Positions 34,987-44,413 of a stretch of DNA of 64,000 nucleotides are shown one piece after another (positions within the stretch are counted from its first letter, which is position 1; each line of letters opens with the position of its first letter). The stretch is from CAMDPA01 sp965223035 (GTDB taxonomy: Bacteria > Pseudomonadota > Alphaproteobacteria > Rhizobiales > Hyphomicrobiaceae). Both the position numbers and the translations under genes were made by a program. The stretch covers positions 2,170,001 to 2,234,000 of the forward strand of contig OZ244980.1 in assembly GCA_965223035.1 (NCBI GenBank), in the 5' to 3' direction. The notes beneath the pieces are model-generated. The model was not told where the DNA came from. It was given only the letters and a program-made list of their open reading frames with translations, and searched no databases.

Positions 34987-35444
34987 CGCGTCGGGAGGGT
35001 GCGAACGCCGATGCAGCAACCATTCGGGGGGCGTCATTTTCAATCCGCCGATCGAGCGGAATCATCACTTCAGGCCGCTTGGAGGCTGCGCTCGTGGGTA
35101 CCGGCGGCGGGTTCAAGGCCCCCTTGAGATGACCTTTCGATCTCTGGCGGCAAACGCTGCAGCGCCGCAGGCCGGTTGGCGAAGACCAAGCGTTCGCCGT
35201 CGGATTACCAATCACGGGCAGCACAGGTTGCTGCAATCCGAACTCTCACGCGCGACGGCTGGGGCGCCCGACCAAGGATGCAGCGATAACCTCTCCAAAC
35301 CCTGGCCACATCCCCGATCGGCACACTTGGTCCGTTTCCGTCACATCCGCTTCCGTCACAAAAGCAATTTGAGCGCACCGGAGCTGGGACCGCGTGGCTT
35401 TTGAGGTTCGAGACGGACTTACGATCAGACGTCCCTCTCAAGCG

Positions 35445-35591
35445 ATCATGCGCCAAAGACCTTGCGCCTTGTGTTGGAACCGCTCGGACGGATCCAACAA
35501 AAAGCCCACAGATGATCGCTCTTAAAGTGGAGAGCAACCTTCAGCTGTTCATCGGGATCGTTCCAATCCCGATGAACAGCAGGTTGCTCTA
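35445..35591 (+). repeat. Diverged composite family A repeat ending in the bamA stop codon
   Basis: A weak L module (GATCATGCGCC ... CAGATGATCGCTCTTAAAGT) precedes an R module with an altered stem (AGAGCAACCTTCAGCTGTTC pairing with GAACAGCAGGTTGCTCT). The final CTA is the complement of the bamA TAG stop. Confidence 0.7.
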
Positions 35592-37952
35592 GAAGTTGGT
35601 GGAGGCGCCGAACCGTATCGCTTGTTCGCGATCGTACGTCTGCTTCGACAACACGTAAGCATAATCTAGCCGCAGCGGTCCGACCGGTGATTGCCAGAGC
35701 AAGCTGGCGCCAACCGAAGAGCGCACGCTTGAGTCGTCACCGATGCAGATCTGGGTGCGATCGCCTGGATTACAGCCGTTCGGCAATGATTTGAGGTATT
35801 TGGAGACACCGAACAGAGAGCCGGCATCGGCAAACACGGCGCCGCTCATACCGATCTCCTCAGGGATCAGCGGCAGCGGGAAGCGAACCTCCGCGGTCGC
35901 CGCCCAAAACGTCTTACCGCCCAATGCGTCGTCGGTGTTGAGGTCGCGCGGACCGATACCGGATCGGTAGAAGCCACGGATCGTCTCACCACCCCGGTAG
36001 AATAGGTCGAGCAAGCGAACCGAGTCGCCGCCCCACCCCTCGACGTGGCCACCGATCACGCGCGCGACGAACGTCACGCGATCGTACAAGGGAACGTAAT
36101 ACCGCCCCTCCGCTTGCGCCCGACCGTACTGAACGTCGCCACCGACACCAGCGAACTCGCCGCCCATCGTCAAGAACAGACCGCGATTGGGGTTACGTGG
36201 GTGGTTACGCGTATCGTATGTGAGGGTTGCGCCGACAGAAGAGGTCAGCGCAGCGCCCTTGGCTTGTTGGATCGCGCGTGAGGCGGTCAGCGTGTCGACG
36301 TTGTAAATATTGTCATGCGACAACGTATAGCTGGTGCCGAACCAGAGGTTCTCCGACAGCGGGAAGCCCAGGCGCAGGCTGCCGCCGGTCTTGCGGCTCT
36401 TGAACGACGACGTCGATGATTGGTCGATATCCTTGTGGAACAGGTCAAAGCCAGCCGCCAGATTTCGATCCAAGAAGCGAGGCTCTGTGAAGCTGAGATC
36501 GATTTGGAACCGCTCGAGCGAGCCGCCGACCTTGAGCCGCAAGAACTGCCCGTTACCGAACAGGTTGCGCTCCGTGAAGCTGACATCCCCGATCACGCCT
36601 TCAACCGTCGAGTAGCCGGCACCAAAGGACAATTCGCCGGTAGGCTGTTCGACCAGCACGACGTCGAGAATAACCCGATCCGGGGCGTAGCCAGGACGCC
36701 GCTTGATATCGACCTTCTTGAAGAAGCCCAAGGCTTTGACCCGCTTCTTCGCACGGTCCACCATCAGCGGATTGAACGCATCACCTTCGGCCAGACGGAA
36801 CTCACGACGAATCACATGGTCCTTGGTGCGCGTATTGCCGATGATATTGATTCGTTCAATGTAGATCCGTGGGCCCTCGTCGACGATGTAAGAGACATGG
36901 ATCAGGCGGGCGACCGGATCGCGATCGGTGCTTGGACGCACACGCGCAAACGCGAAGCCTTGCTCCGACACGAGCAGCGTCAGGCGCTCGACAGACTTCT
37001 CCAAGTAACTAGCGTTGAAGTAGCCCCCCGGCTTGGTCAGCGCGCTCGCCTGCAGGCTTTCTGGCCGCAGGTTGCTCAACCGGCTCTCGATCCGCACATC
37101 GCCGAAGCGATAGAGCTCACCTTCGTCGAGGGTGAACGTGATGATAAAGCCTGAGCCGTCACGATCGAGCTCGGCGGTGGCGGCGACGATCCGGATGTCG
37201 GCGTAGCCGTTCTTTAGATAATATTGCCGAATGAGTTCCCGATCCAGGGCCAGCCGGTCGGGATCGTAGACCGAGTTGCCGGTCAAGAAGTCAAACCAGC
37301 CGGCTTGGCCGGTCGAGATAATGTCGCGCAGCTGACCATCGCTGAATGCGCGATTGCCGATGAAGCTGATAGCCTTGACCTTGGTGGTCCGCCCTTCGTT
37401 GATCTCGAACACCACATTGACGCGGTTTTGTTCGAGTTGGATCAATTTCGGCTCCACCGAGGCGGCGTACAGCCCGCGCCGCCGGTAGACGTCAAGAATT
37501 CGTTGAACATCCGCCAGTGCCCGCGCGCGGGTGTAAACCGAGCGTGGCTTGAGCTGCACCTCCGCCTTCAAGGTGTCGTTGTCGATTTCCCGATTGCCCT
37601 CGAAGGCGACCTTGGCGACGACAGGGTTTTCGACCACCACCACGACGATGGCGCTGCCCTCAAGATCGATTCGCACATCGGCGAACAAGCCGGTATTGAA
37701 CAACGATCTAAGCGAGCCGTCGACGCGGCCCGGGTCATAGCGATCGCCAACTGAGAAATGCAGATAGGACCTGACGGTTTCGGGCTCGACCCGACGGTTG
37801 CCAACGACCCTAATCTCACGGATAACGGCCCCTTGGGCCGCCGCAATATCGGGTGCAAACACCCCTGTTATGATGACACAGTTCGTCAGCGCCAGCATCC
37901 CTAGTACGAGCGCATAGAACCCTGCCATAGCCTGGGCTTTGAGCTTCGGCAT
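35589..37952 (-). CDS. bamA: Outer-membrane protein assembly factor BamA
   Basis: 787 residues from the ATG at 37952; a GTG 13 codons earlier is less likely. A signal peptide (cut near AAAQGAVI) is followed by five POTRA domains (about 30-360), beginning IREIRVVGNRRVEPETVRSYL, and a C-terminal barrel ending in Phe (FGASTNF) with the conserved IRGF-type loop (ETIRGFYRSGIGPRD). It folds and inserts beta-barrel proteins in the outer membrane. It is the last gene of the rpsB-to-bamA cluster. In most alphaproteobacteria lpxD, fabZ and lpxA follow, but here the sequence turns into repeats, so gene order is broken at this point. Confidence 0.97.
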   Translation of the reverse strand: MPKLKAQAMAGFYALVLGMLALTNCVIITGVFAPDIAAAQGAVIREIRVVGNRRVEPETVRSYLHFSVGDRYDPGRVDGSLRSLFNTGLFADVRIDLEGSAIVVVVVENPVVAKVAFEGNREIDNDTLKAEVQLKPRSVYTRARALADVQRILDVYRRRGLYAASVEPKLIQLEQNRVNVVFEINEGRTTKVKAISFIGNRAFSDGQLRDIISTGQAGWFDFLTGNSVYDPDRLALDRELIRQYYLKNGYADIRIVAATAELDRDGSGFIITFTLDEGELYRFGDVRIESRLSNLRPESLQASALTKPGGYFNASYLEKSVERLTLLVSEQGFAFARVRPSTDRDPVARLIHVSYIVDEGPRIYIERINIIGNTRTKDHVIRREFRLAEGDAFNPLMVDRAKKRVKALGFFKKVDIKRRPGYAPDRVILDVVLVEQPTGELSFGAGYSTVEGVIGDVSFTERNLFGNGQFLRLKVGGSLERFQIDLSFTEPRFLDRNLAAGFDLFHKDIDQSSTSSFKSRKTGGSLRLGFPLSENLWFGTSYTLSHDNIYNVDTLTASRAIQQAKGAALTSSVGATLTYDTRNHPRNPNRGLFLTMGGEFAGVGGDVQYGRAQAEGRYYVPLYDRVTFVARVIGGHVEGWGGDSVRLLDLFYRGGETIRGFYRSGIGPRDLNTDDALGGKTFWAATAEVRFPLPLIPEEIGMSGAVFADAGSLFGVSKYLKSLPNGCNPGDRTQICIGDDSSVRSSVGASLLWQSPVGPLRLDYAYVLSKQTYDREQAIRFGASTNF

Positions 37953-38161
37953 GTTTTCCGGTCTGCCCCCAAACAATCTTCCCCCACCCACACACGTCCG
38001 CCAATGGAGAACCGGAGTGCAGGTAAAAAAACACCGACGCCTTATTGCAGCAATGCTGCATGCCCCTGACTAGCCTCGATGAGTTGTAGACTTTTAACCG
38101 CTTGGTAACGGTATGGGAAGTGGCAAGAATGCTTCAGCGCCATGAATTTGTCGGTACGCAC

Positions 38162-39322
38162 TCAACTTTCGCCGGTGAGCCATTTCATGAAGATGAGGCG
38201 ATCGTTCCATGTCGCATAGACCATCAAGGTCAGAACGATGGCCAGTCCGATCTTGAAGCCGATCTCTTGCGTCCGAGCGCTGAGCGGACGGCGGCGAACG
38301 GCCTCGATGGCGTAGAACAAAAGGTGGCCGCCGTCCAGCAGAGGGATTGGAAAAAGGTTGATCAGACCAACACTTACCGACACCACGGCCACCAGCTGTA
38401 GCAGCGGCTCGATGCCGATCTTGGCAACTTGCCCAGAAATCTCCGCAATGCGAATCGGGCCGCCCAGCTGATCACCACTCTCTTGGCCGGTGAACAGTTT
38501 TCCGATGTAAGTCAAGGTGGTGGTGATGATGAACTGCGTCTCTTGAGCGCCTCGAACGACGCCCTCCAAAAATCCGGTCTTGCGGATTTCAATGCTGTCC
38601 GGGCCGCCGTTGGCGCGAATCCCGATCACGCCTCGGCGCAGGCTGCCGCCCATCCCATCGGGCAGGCGCTTGAGTTCCGGTATCACGCTCAGAATCACCG
38701 GGGTGCCGCCGCGGTTGACCGTCACGGCCAGTTCGTGCTCCGGATTGGCACTGATCACGCGCAGCACGTCATTGAAGCTGGTGATGGTGTTTGAGCCGAT
38801 CGAAACAATCAGATCGCCGGCCTTGAAACCCGCACGTTCAGCCGGCGAAGCGGCGATCACCTCCCCCACTCGCGGCTCGATCGTGCGCTGGCCGATGAAG
38901 GTGAACACCAAGGCGAAAATGAAGATCGCGAGCAGGAAGTTGGCGGCCGGACCAGCGGCAACAATGGCGGCGCGCTGCCATAAGGGCTTGGCGTGGAAGC
39001 TCTGCGCGCGCTCGCGCTCACTCATCTGTTCGATCGCATCATGATCGGGAACGCTTGCGCCGTTCTCGTCGTCCATGAATTTGACATAGCCACCAAGTGG
39101 GATCCAGGCGATGCGCCAACGTGTGCCCTGACGGTCGATAAAAGCATAGATCTCCGGGCCAAAACCCAGCGAGAAGGCGGTGACCTTCACGCCGCACCAT
39201 CGCGCGACCAGAAAGTGGCCAAGTTCGTGGATGAAGACGATGATGCTGAGCACGAATAAGAAGGCGGCAAGGTAGAAGATGAAGCCCATGCCCATTTCGG
39301 CCAATAGTGCTATCGAAAGCAT
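38162..39322 (-). CDS. rseP: Site-2 intramembrane zinc protease RseP/MmpA
   Basis: 386 residues from the ATG at 39322, which has GGGAAC upstream. The active-site helix has HELGHFLVARW at about 28-38, and the second metal motif is in NLFPIPLLDGGHLLF near the C-terminus. One PDZ domain (about 130-215) lies between. It cuts membrane-bound anti-sigma or regulatory proteins after a first cut by another protease; in Caulobacter it is MmpA, acting on PodJ. It lies between dxr and bamA as in related bacteria. Confidence 0.95.
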   Translation of the reverse strand: MLSIALLAEMGMGFIFYLAAFLFVLSIIVFIHELGHFLVARWCGVKVTAFSLGFGPEIYAFIDRQGTRWRIAWIPLGGYVKFMDDENGASVPDHDAIEQMSERERAQSFHAKPLWQRAAIVAAGPAANFLLAIFIFALVFTFIGQRTIEPRVGEVIAASPAERAGFKAGDLIVSIGSNTITSFNDVLRVISANPEHELAVTVNRGGTPVILSVIPELKRLPDGMGGSLRRGVIGIRANGGPDSIEIRKTGFLEGVVRGAQETQFIITTTLTYIGKLFTGQESGDQLGGPIRIAEISGQVAKIGIEPLLQLVAVVSVSVGLINLFPIPLLDGGHLLFYAIEAVRRRPLSARTQEIGFKIGLAIVLTLMVYATWNDRLIFMKWLTGES

Positions 39323-39344
39323 TTTTGTTCCCACAATGTTCGTT

Positions 39345-40619
39345 TTAGAGATGGCCCAGGGGCTTGCGCCAGTCTGGTGTCGCCGGTGCTCCAATCACAT
39401 TGCGTGCCAACTTGCGGGCCTCATGATCAATACTCAGCACATCATCGAGCGCTGTCGGTTCGAAAATGAGCCCAAGCTGCTCTGCTTGTTCCAGGCATTT
39501 GGCTACGATGGCACAGATGTCAAGGAAACTGATACGATCCGAAAGAAACGCCCCCACGGCAATTTCGTTGGCCGCGTTGAGAACAGCTGGCGCGGTCGCG
39601 CCCCGTTTGGCCGCAGCCAGTGCAAGTTCGATTGCTGGAAAGGTCTCGCGGTCCAGCGCTTCGAACGTCAGCGCGCCTAACTCGGCCAGGTCGAGCGGGG
39701 TGGTCGGGGCCGGCATCCGCGCGGGAAACGAGAGGCTGAGCGCGATCGGCGTGCGCATGTCCGGGTTCGATAGCTGCGCCAGCACGGAACCGTCCCGGAA
39801 CGATACGAGGCAGTGCACGATCGATTGAGGGTGGACAACAACGCTCAATTGATCCAAGGCGATCGGAAACAGGTAAAACGCCTCAATCAGCTCGAACCCC
39901 TTGTTCATCAGTGTCGCCGAGTCGACCGTGATCTTGGGGCCCATCGACCAATTGGGATGGCGCAAGGCTTGCGCCGGCGTGACGGTGGCCAAGCGGGCGG
40001 TATCCCACCCTCGGAACGGACCACCCGAGGCGGTCAACGTGACCTGCGTGATATCGTCGGTGGCGGCGTTACCGAGCACCTGGAAGATGCCCGAGTGTTC
40101 CGAATCGACCGGGATCAGTTCAGTTCCGGCGGAAGATACCGCCTGCATGAAGAGATGACCGGCCGTCACTAAGCACTCTTTGTTGGCCAGCGCAACCCGG
40201 CGGCCTTGCTTGACGGCGGCGAAGGTCGGCCGCAAGCCGGCCGCACCGACGATGGCCGCCACCACACAGTCGGCTGGCTCCGACGCAGCGGCAACCATGG
40301 CGTCGGCGCCGGCCGCCGCTTCGATGCCGGTGCCGGCTAGGAGATCCTTCAGCGCGGCGTAGCTTGCCTCATCGGCGACCACGGCCAGTTTGGCGGCATG
40401 GCGCTGCGCCGCCTCGGCCAACGCCTCGGCGTTGCCGTGTGCCGTCACGGCGACGACCTCAAATGCGTCTGGATGGCGGCCGACAAGATCCAACGTGCTG
40501 GTGCCAATCGATCCGGTGGCCCCCAGGATTGTCAGCTTGCGCCGGCCTACATAAGCCCGATCCAAGCCGGGATCGGTGCCCACCAACGGGGCTGTTTTGG
40601 CTTGTTCAACGGGGTCCAA
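39345..40619 (-). CDS. dxr: 1-deoxy-D-xylulose 5-phosphate reductoisomerase
   Basis: 424 residues from a TTG at 40619 with AGGAG 6 bases upstream. This gives about 25 residues more than usual before the NADPH motif LTILGATGSIGTSTLDL. Also seen are ALANKECLVTAG, the metal/substrate stretch PVDSEHSGIFQ and SASGGPFRG, and the NWSMGPKITVDSATLMNKG signature. It makes 2-C-methylerythritol 4-phosphate in the non-mevalonate isoprenoid path. The next gene back is cdsA (15 bases between them) and the one after is rseP, the standard order. Confidence 0.97.
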   Translation of the reverse strand: MDPVEQAKTAPLVGTDPGLDRAYVGRRKLTILGATGSIGTSTLDLVGRHPDAFEVVAVTAHGNAEALAEAAQRHAAKLAVVADEASYAALKDLLAGTGIEAAAGADAMVAAASEPADCVVAAIVGAAGLRPTFAAVKQGRRVALANKECLVTAGHLFMQAVSSAGTELIPVDSEHSGIFQVLGNAATDDITQVTLTASGGPFRGWDTARLATVTPAQALRHPNWSMGPKITVDSATLMNKGFELIEAFYLFPIALDQLSVVVHPQSIVHCLVSFRDGSVLAQLSNPDMRTPIALSLSFPARMPAPTTPLDLAELGALTFEALDRETFPAIELALAAAKRGATAPAVLNAANEIAVGAFLSDRISFLDICAIVAKCLEQAEQLGLIFEPTALDDVLSIDHEARKLARNVIGAPATPDWRKPLGHL

Positions 40620-40634
40620 GCTTGGCTCCTCGGC

Positions 40635-41507
40635 TTAGGTCCAGACCAATAGCGCACGGGCCGGTGCCTCGATCGACTTCAGCGCGGCCAAAGCGGCCGC
40701 CACAGTGGCCGCCGCGGCCAGTCCGTCCATCCGATCCATGACGCCGCCGTGGCCCGGGATCAGCTGGCTGGTCGCATCGAGGGCATAGGCACGCTTGAGG
40801 GCGGATTCGGCGAGATCGCCCAATTGCGTTGCGAGCGATAACAGAATGCTGCAGGCCAACAGCCCGGCCGACCCCGGGTTGCCGGTCAGCCAACCGAAGA
40901 CCAAGCCGGCAACCGCAGCAGCGCCAATGCCACCCAAGGTGCCGGCCCACGTCTTGTGAGGTGACAGTGCCGGCCAGAGCTTTGGGCCGCCGAAGTTGCG
41001 TCCGCAGCCGTAGGCGCTGCTGTCGGTGGTCCAAACGATGACGAACAAAAACAAAATTGCGAGCGCCCCATAACTGTCCGCGGTGCGCAACCACACCAAT
41101 GCGATAGCCGGCACCCCGACATACAACACGCCTAGCGCCGACATCAGCGTTTCGCAGCGCGACGCGCGCGATGGCCGAAACACCGCCATCATCACGGTGC
41201 CAACTGCGACAAGCGCAATGGCGAGTGCCGGCCGACCCGCAGCCGTCACCAAAATGGCGGAGATCACCGCCAGCCCGTGCACAAGCAGCAACCGATCCAC
41301 CGCCGCGCGGCGAACGATGCGACCCCACTCCCAACTCATCGCCAAGCCAACCGAGCCAACGAGCAAGGCGAACACCAGGCCGTCAACCCAATTGCACGCC
41401 AACGCGACGGCTCCCATCGTCAAGCCGGATACGACTCGCGCGGCAAGATCACGGCGCGCCGCGGAGGCTTGCTTGATGACAACGCTTTCAGAGACGTCCC
41501 CGACCAT
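40635..41507 (-). CDS. cdsA: Phosphatidate cytidylyltransferase
   Basis: 290 residues from the ATG at 41507, with GGCGGGTG just before it and 11 bases after the uppS stop. About seven hydrophobic helices are seen. The CDP-alcohol synthase signature is near the C-terminus as SALKRAYALDATSQLIPGHGGVMDRMDGL, with the conserved KD/D replaced by ALKRAYALD but HGGxxDRxD intact. It makes CDP-diacylglycerol for phospholipids in the inner membrane. Confidence 0.95.
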   Translation of the reverse strand: MVGDVSESVVIKQASAARRDLAARVVSGLTMGAVALACNWVDGLVFALLVGSVGLAMSWEWGRIVRRAAVDRLLLVHGLAVISAILVTAAGRPALAIALVAVGTVMMAVFRPSRASRCETLMSALGVLYVGVPAIALVWLRTADSYGALAILFLFVIVWTTDSSAYGCGRNFGGPKLWPALSPHKTWAGTLGGIGAAAVAGLVFGWLTGNPGSAGLLACSILLSLATQLGDLAESALKRAYALDATSQLIPGHGGVMDRMDGLAAAATVAAALAALKSIEAPARALLVWT

Positions 41508-41518
41508 CGTCACCCGCC

Positions 41519-42307
41519 TCAAGCCAGCGAGCGCTGGTTCAAGCCGCCATAGCGACGCGTGCGTGAGGCGTACTGCGCCAGCGCTTGATCGAGCAACTCT
41601 CGTCCGAATTCCGGCCAGTAGGCGTCGAGAAACACGAACTCGGTGTACGCTGCCTGCCACAGCAGGAAGTTGGAGAGCCGGATTTCTCCGCTGGTGCGGA
41701 TCAACAAGTCGGGATCGGGTACCCCCTTGGTTTGCAGTTCCGCGCCGATCGCGTCGGGGGTGATCGCGCTCGGGTCGATCTCGCCGCGAACTGCGCGCTC
41801 GGCGAGGCGGCGGGCGGCATGCGCGATTTCATTGCGGGAGCCGTAATTGAACGCAATGACCAGCGACAACTCCGTGTTTGACTGCGTGAGCGTGCGGGCC
41901 TCGTCGATTAAGCACAGCAGCTCCGAGTCCACATTGTCGCGATCGCCGATCACCAGGATGCGGACGCCCGCCTCGTGCAGCTCCACCAGATCGCGCCTAA
42001 TGAAGCGCTTCATCAATCCCATGAGGTCATCGATTTCCGATGCCGGCCGCGACCAATTTTCAGACGAGAAGCTGTAAAGCGTCAAAAACTCAATCTTGCT
42101 TTCGATTGCCGCTCTGACCGTCCGTCGCACCGCCTCAACGCCCATCCGATGACCGATGCTTCGCGGCAGACCGCGCGCGCGCGCCCACCGTCCGTTGCCA
42201 TCCATGATGATGGCGACGTGGCGCGGCACCAAATGTGCCGGGTCGGAACTGGGGTTTGGATGATGCGTAACCAAGGTGGCCCGGGCGGTTGTGGCTTCAG
42301 CGTCCAT
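41519..42307 (-). CDS. uppS: Undecaprenyl diphosphate synthase (cis-prenyltransferase)
   Basis: 262 residues. The family motifs are clear: HVAIIMDGNGRWARARG with the catalytic Asp, TLYSFSSENWSRP, FNYGSRNEI, and the C-terminal PDLLIRTSGEIRLSNFLLWQ with YTEFVF. An N-terminal tail of about 28 residues before HVAIIMD is longer than in E. coli. It builds the C55 lipid carrier for peptidoglycan. No strong ribosome-binding site is seen at the ATG of 42307. Confidence 0.96.
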   Translation of the reverse strand: MDAEATTARATLVTHHPNPSSDPAHLVPRHVAIIMDGNGRWARARGLPRSIGHRMGVEAVRRTVRAAIESKIEFLTLYSFSSENWSRPASEIDDLMGLMKRFIRRDLVELHEAGVRILVIGDRDNVDSELLCLIDEARTLTQSNTELSLVIAFNYGSRNEIAHAARRLAERAVRGEIDPSAITPDAIGAELQTKGVPDPDLLIRTSGEIRLSNFLLWQAAYTEFVFLDAYWPEFGRELLDQALAQYASRTRRYGGLNQRSLA

Positions 42308-42610
42308 CGGAGGGACAGGCGAATGAACTTATGATCGTCTACACCGGTGCGGGTCTCCAGGCTAGCGCCAGGTCGATGGCAGCTTCAACATTCATCCTCG
42401 ATAGGTCCACCTTGGGGATCGTTGCCGTCGATCGGGCGAGACCGTTTGCGGCGAGCACGGGAGGCGCAAGTGCGCCACACCTCATCGCGGTCCGCTTGTC
42501 GGCGGGCCACAGCCGCGGTTTGTTGCGGCCGATAAAGAGCCTGTGTTTGCCGGAGCCGTGCGGGACGACGCGAGCCGATGCTCACGGCGGATGGCCCGAC
42601 CAAGGTGATT
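42308..42610. other. Non-coding stretch between frr and uppS
   Basis: About 300 bases with no gene, repeat or hairpin that I recognise. Longer than usual for this cluster. Confidence 0.4.
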
Positions 42611-43171
42611 CTAAACGGTGTTTATTTCCACCTCTTTCTGCGCCAGCGTGGAGTCGATCTCCTTGATGAGCTTGTCGGTCAAGTCCTGCACTTTGGCGGA
42701 CGTCTTCTTATGCTCATCTTGACTGATTTCGCTGCTCTTTTCTGCCTTTTTCAGGGCATCCATACCATCGCGCCGAACGTTACGCACCGCAACGCGCGCC
42801 GTCTCGGCATATTTGTGGGCGAGCTTGACGAGTTCCTTGCGGCGATCCGCGGTCAACGCCGGCAGCGGCAGTTTGAGAGTTTGTCCGTCCACGATCGGAT
42901 TGAGGCCGAGGTTCGCTTCCCGGATCGCGCGATCGACGGCAGACACCGCCGCCTTATCCCACACGGTAATGCTGATCATGCGCGGCTCCGGCACGCTGAC
43001 GGTTCCGACCTGATTGAGCGGCATGCGCTGGCCGTAGATCTCGACCTGAATGGGATCTAGCAACGAGGCGCTGGCCCGGCCCGTTCTCAGTCCACTGAAT
43101 TCACGCTTGAGCGCCTCGTGTGCCGAGCGCATGCGCCGCTCCAGATCCGGAAGATCAAATTGGCCCGACAT
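42611..43171 (-). CDS. frr: Ribosome recycling factor
   Basis: 186 residues, the usual length, from the ATG at 43171 with GAGGTG 6 bases before it; an upstream in-frame start at 43213 lacks one. The helical family pattern is complete: LKREFSGLRTGRASASLLDPI, VPEPRMISI, and LPALTADRRKELVKLAHKYAETARVAVRNVRRD. It splits ribosomes after termination, with EF-G. It lies between pyrH and uppS as expected. Confidence 0.97.
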   Translation of the reverse strand: MSGQFDLPDLERRMRSAHEALKREFSGLRTGRASASLLDPIQVEIYGQRMPLNQVGTVSVPEPRMISITVWDKAAVSAVDRAIREANLGLNPIVDGQTLKLPLPALTADRRKELVKLAHKYAETARVAVRNVRRDGMDALKKAEKSSEISQDEHKKTSAKVQDLTDKLIKEIDSTLAQKEVEINTV

Positions 43172-43308
43172 CGCAATCACCTCGTTGGCTAGAGGGACGG
43201 CTGTCGTGCCCAAGGTTCGCTACGGCGCGTGCTCCACTTGGCCGCATGCGTTGCAAGCGACCAGCACATCGCTGTTTTCAACCGGCCTTTGGCCGTCCGC
43301 GAGGCTGG

Positions 43309-44043
43309 CTAGGCCTCGCTCGTAATGATCGTGGCACGGGCCTCGCCCCGAAGCAGCTTCAGGAGGTTGCCCGGCTCTTGGATGGAAAATACAATTACCG
43401 GAAGATCGTTGTCGCGGGCAAGGGCTATGGCAGCGCCGTCCATCACCTTGAGATTGCGGGACAGCACGTCGCCATAGGTCAAACGGTCGAAGCGGATGGC
43501 TTCGGGGTTGGTTTTGGGGTCGGCTGAGTATACGCCGTCAACTTGGGTTCCTTTCACCACCGCCTCGCAGCCCATTTCAATTGCACGCAATGCTGCGGTC
43601 GTGTCGGTCGTAAAGAACGGGTTGCCGGTGCCGGCAGCGAATATCACCACCTGACCCCGGGCAAGATGCTGATAGGCCTTAGGGCGCACGTAGGATTCGC
43701 ACACGGTCGGCATCGGAATGGCCGAGAACACGCGAACCTGAATCCCCAGCTGTTCGAGCGCGTTGCCCAGCGCCAAGGCGTTCATCACCGTGGCCAGCAT
43801 GCCCATGTAATCGGCGGTGGCCCGCTCCATGCCTGCCGCCGCTCCAGCCAGTCCGCGGAAGATATTGCCGCCGCCGACGACGATCCCAAGCTCGGCGCCG
43901 GACCGCGAGGCTTCGGCGATGTCGCCGGCCAAGCGATTGGCGATGGAGATATCGATGCCATACTGGCCTTGCCCCATCAGGGCTTCCCCGGAAAGTTTCA
44001 ACAGCAGGCGCTTAAATCGCAACGGAGGCTTCGTCTTCGACAT
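43309..44043 (-). CDS. pyrH: UMP kinase
   Basis: 244 residues. AGAGGCG stands 7 bases before the ATG. The amino-acid-kinase fold of bacterial PyrH is complete: KLSGEALMG, VVGGGNIFRG, TADYMGMLATVMNALAL, and the GTGNPFFTTDTTAALRA motif with KGTQVDGVYSADP. It turns UMP into UDP. This gene is followed by frr and preceded by a 370-base gap with a repeat before tsf. Confidence 0.97.
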   Translation of the reverse strand: MSKTKPPLRFKRLLLKLSGEALMGQGQYGIDISIANRLAGDIAEASRSGAELGIVVGGGNIFRGLAGAAAGMERATADYMGMLATVMNALALGNALEQLGIQVRVFSAIPMPTVCESYVRPKAYQHLARGQVVIFAAGTGNPFFTTDTTAALRAIEMGCEAVVKGTQVDGVYSADPKTNPEAIRFDRLTYGDVLSRNLKVMDGAAIALARDNDLPVIVFSIQEPGNLLKLLRGEARATIITSEA

Positions 44044-44413
44044 GGGCTTGCGCCTCTTGGCTGGCTATCTCGCGGCGAAGCGGTGGCGTGGGTTCAGCAG
44101 GCCATGCTTCGGTCCCATTGAACTTGACCCACTGGGCCAAACAACGATGCGGTGGCTGCAACAACGGCCGACTGGGGCGTCCCGGTCGGCCGTCGATTCG
44201 TGTCCTCCATGCAGCGAGACAGGGGTTCAGGTGTTGCGGACGGCTAGATCATCGCGCCTAAAATCGGAACCGCAACGCCGATTCCAATTGCGCCGGTTCC
44301 GATTGAAGGCGCAAAGATGATCGCTCTCAAAGTCTAGAGCAACTTTCTGCCTTTAATCGGGATCGTTCCGCTTCCGATTAAAGGCAGGTTGCTCTAGGCC
44401 CCCAGTCCTCACG
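44044..44413. other. Gap between pyrH and tsf filled mostly by a composite repeat
   Basis: Besides the A repeat at 44245-44396, about 200 bases directly upstream of pyrH show no gene. The repeat separates two genes normally adjacent. Confidence 0.5.
44245..44396 (+). repeat. Composite family A repeat (L then R)
   Basis: An L palindrome with TAGATCATCGCGCC and GGCGCAAAGATGATCG ends is joined by CTCAAAGTC to an R palindrome with TAGAGCAAC and AGGTTGCTCTA ends. Closely similar to 13952-14100. It could also end transcription beyond tsf. Confidence 0.85.

Larger units (their letters stand above)
34495..35588. other. 1.1-kb repeat-rich gap between the iron-binding protein gene and bamA
   Basis: It holds, in order, a composite A repeat (34556-34708), a second L-type end, a B repeat (34779-34892), a GGGCACT array (34905-34986) and another composite A repeat reaching into the bamA stop (35445-35591). 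No gene was recognised. Confidence 0.6.

Noticed and set aside
36420..37154. A 244-codon open frame on the plus strand
   Set aside because: Antisense to the POTRA region of bamA with no recognisable domain.
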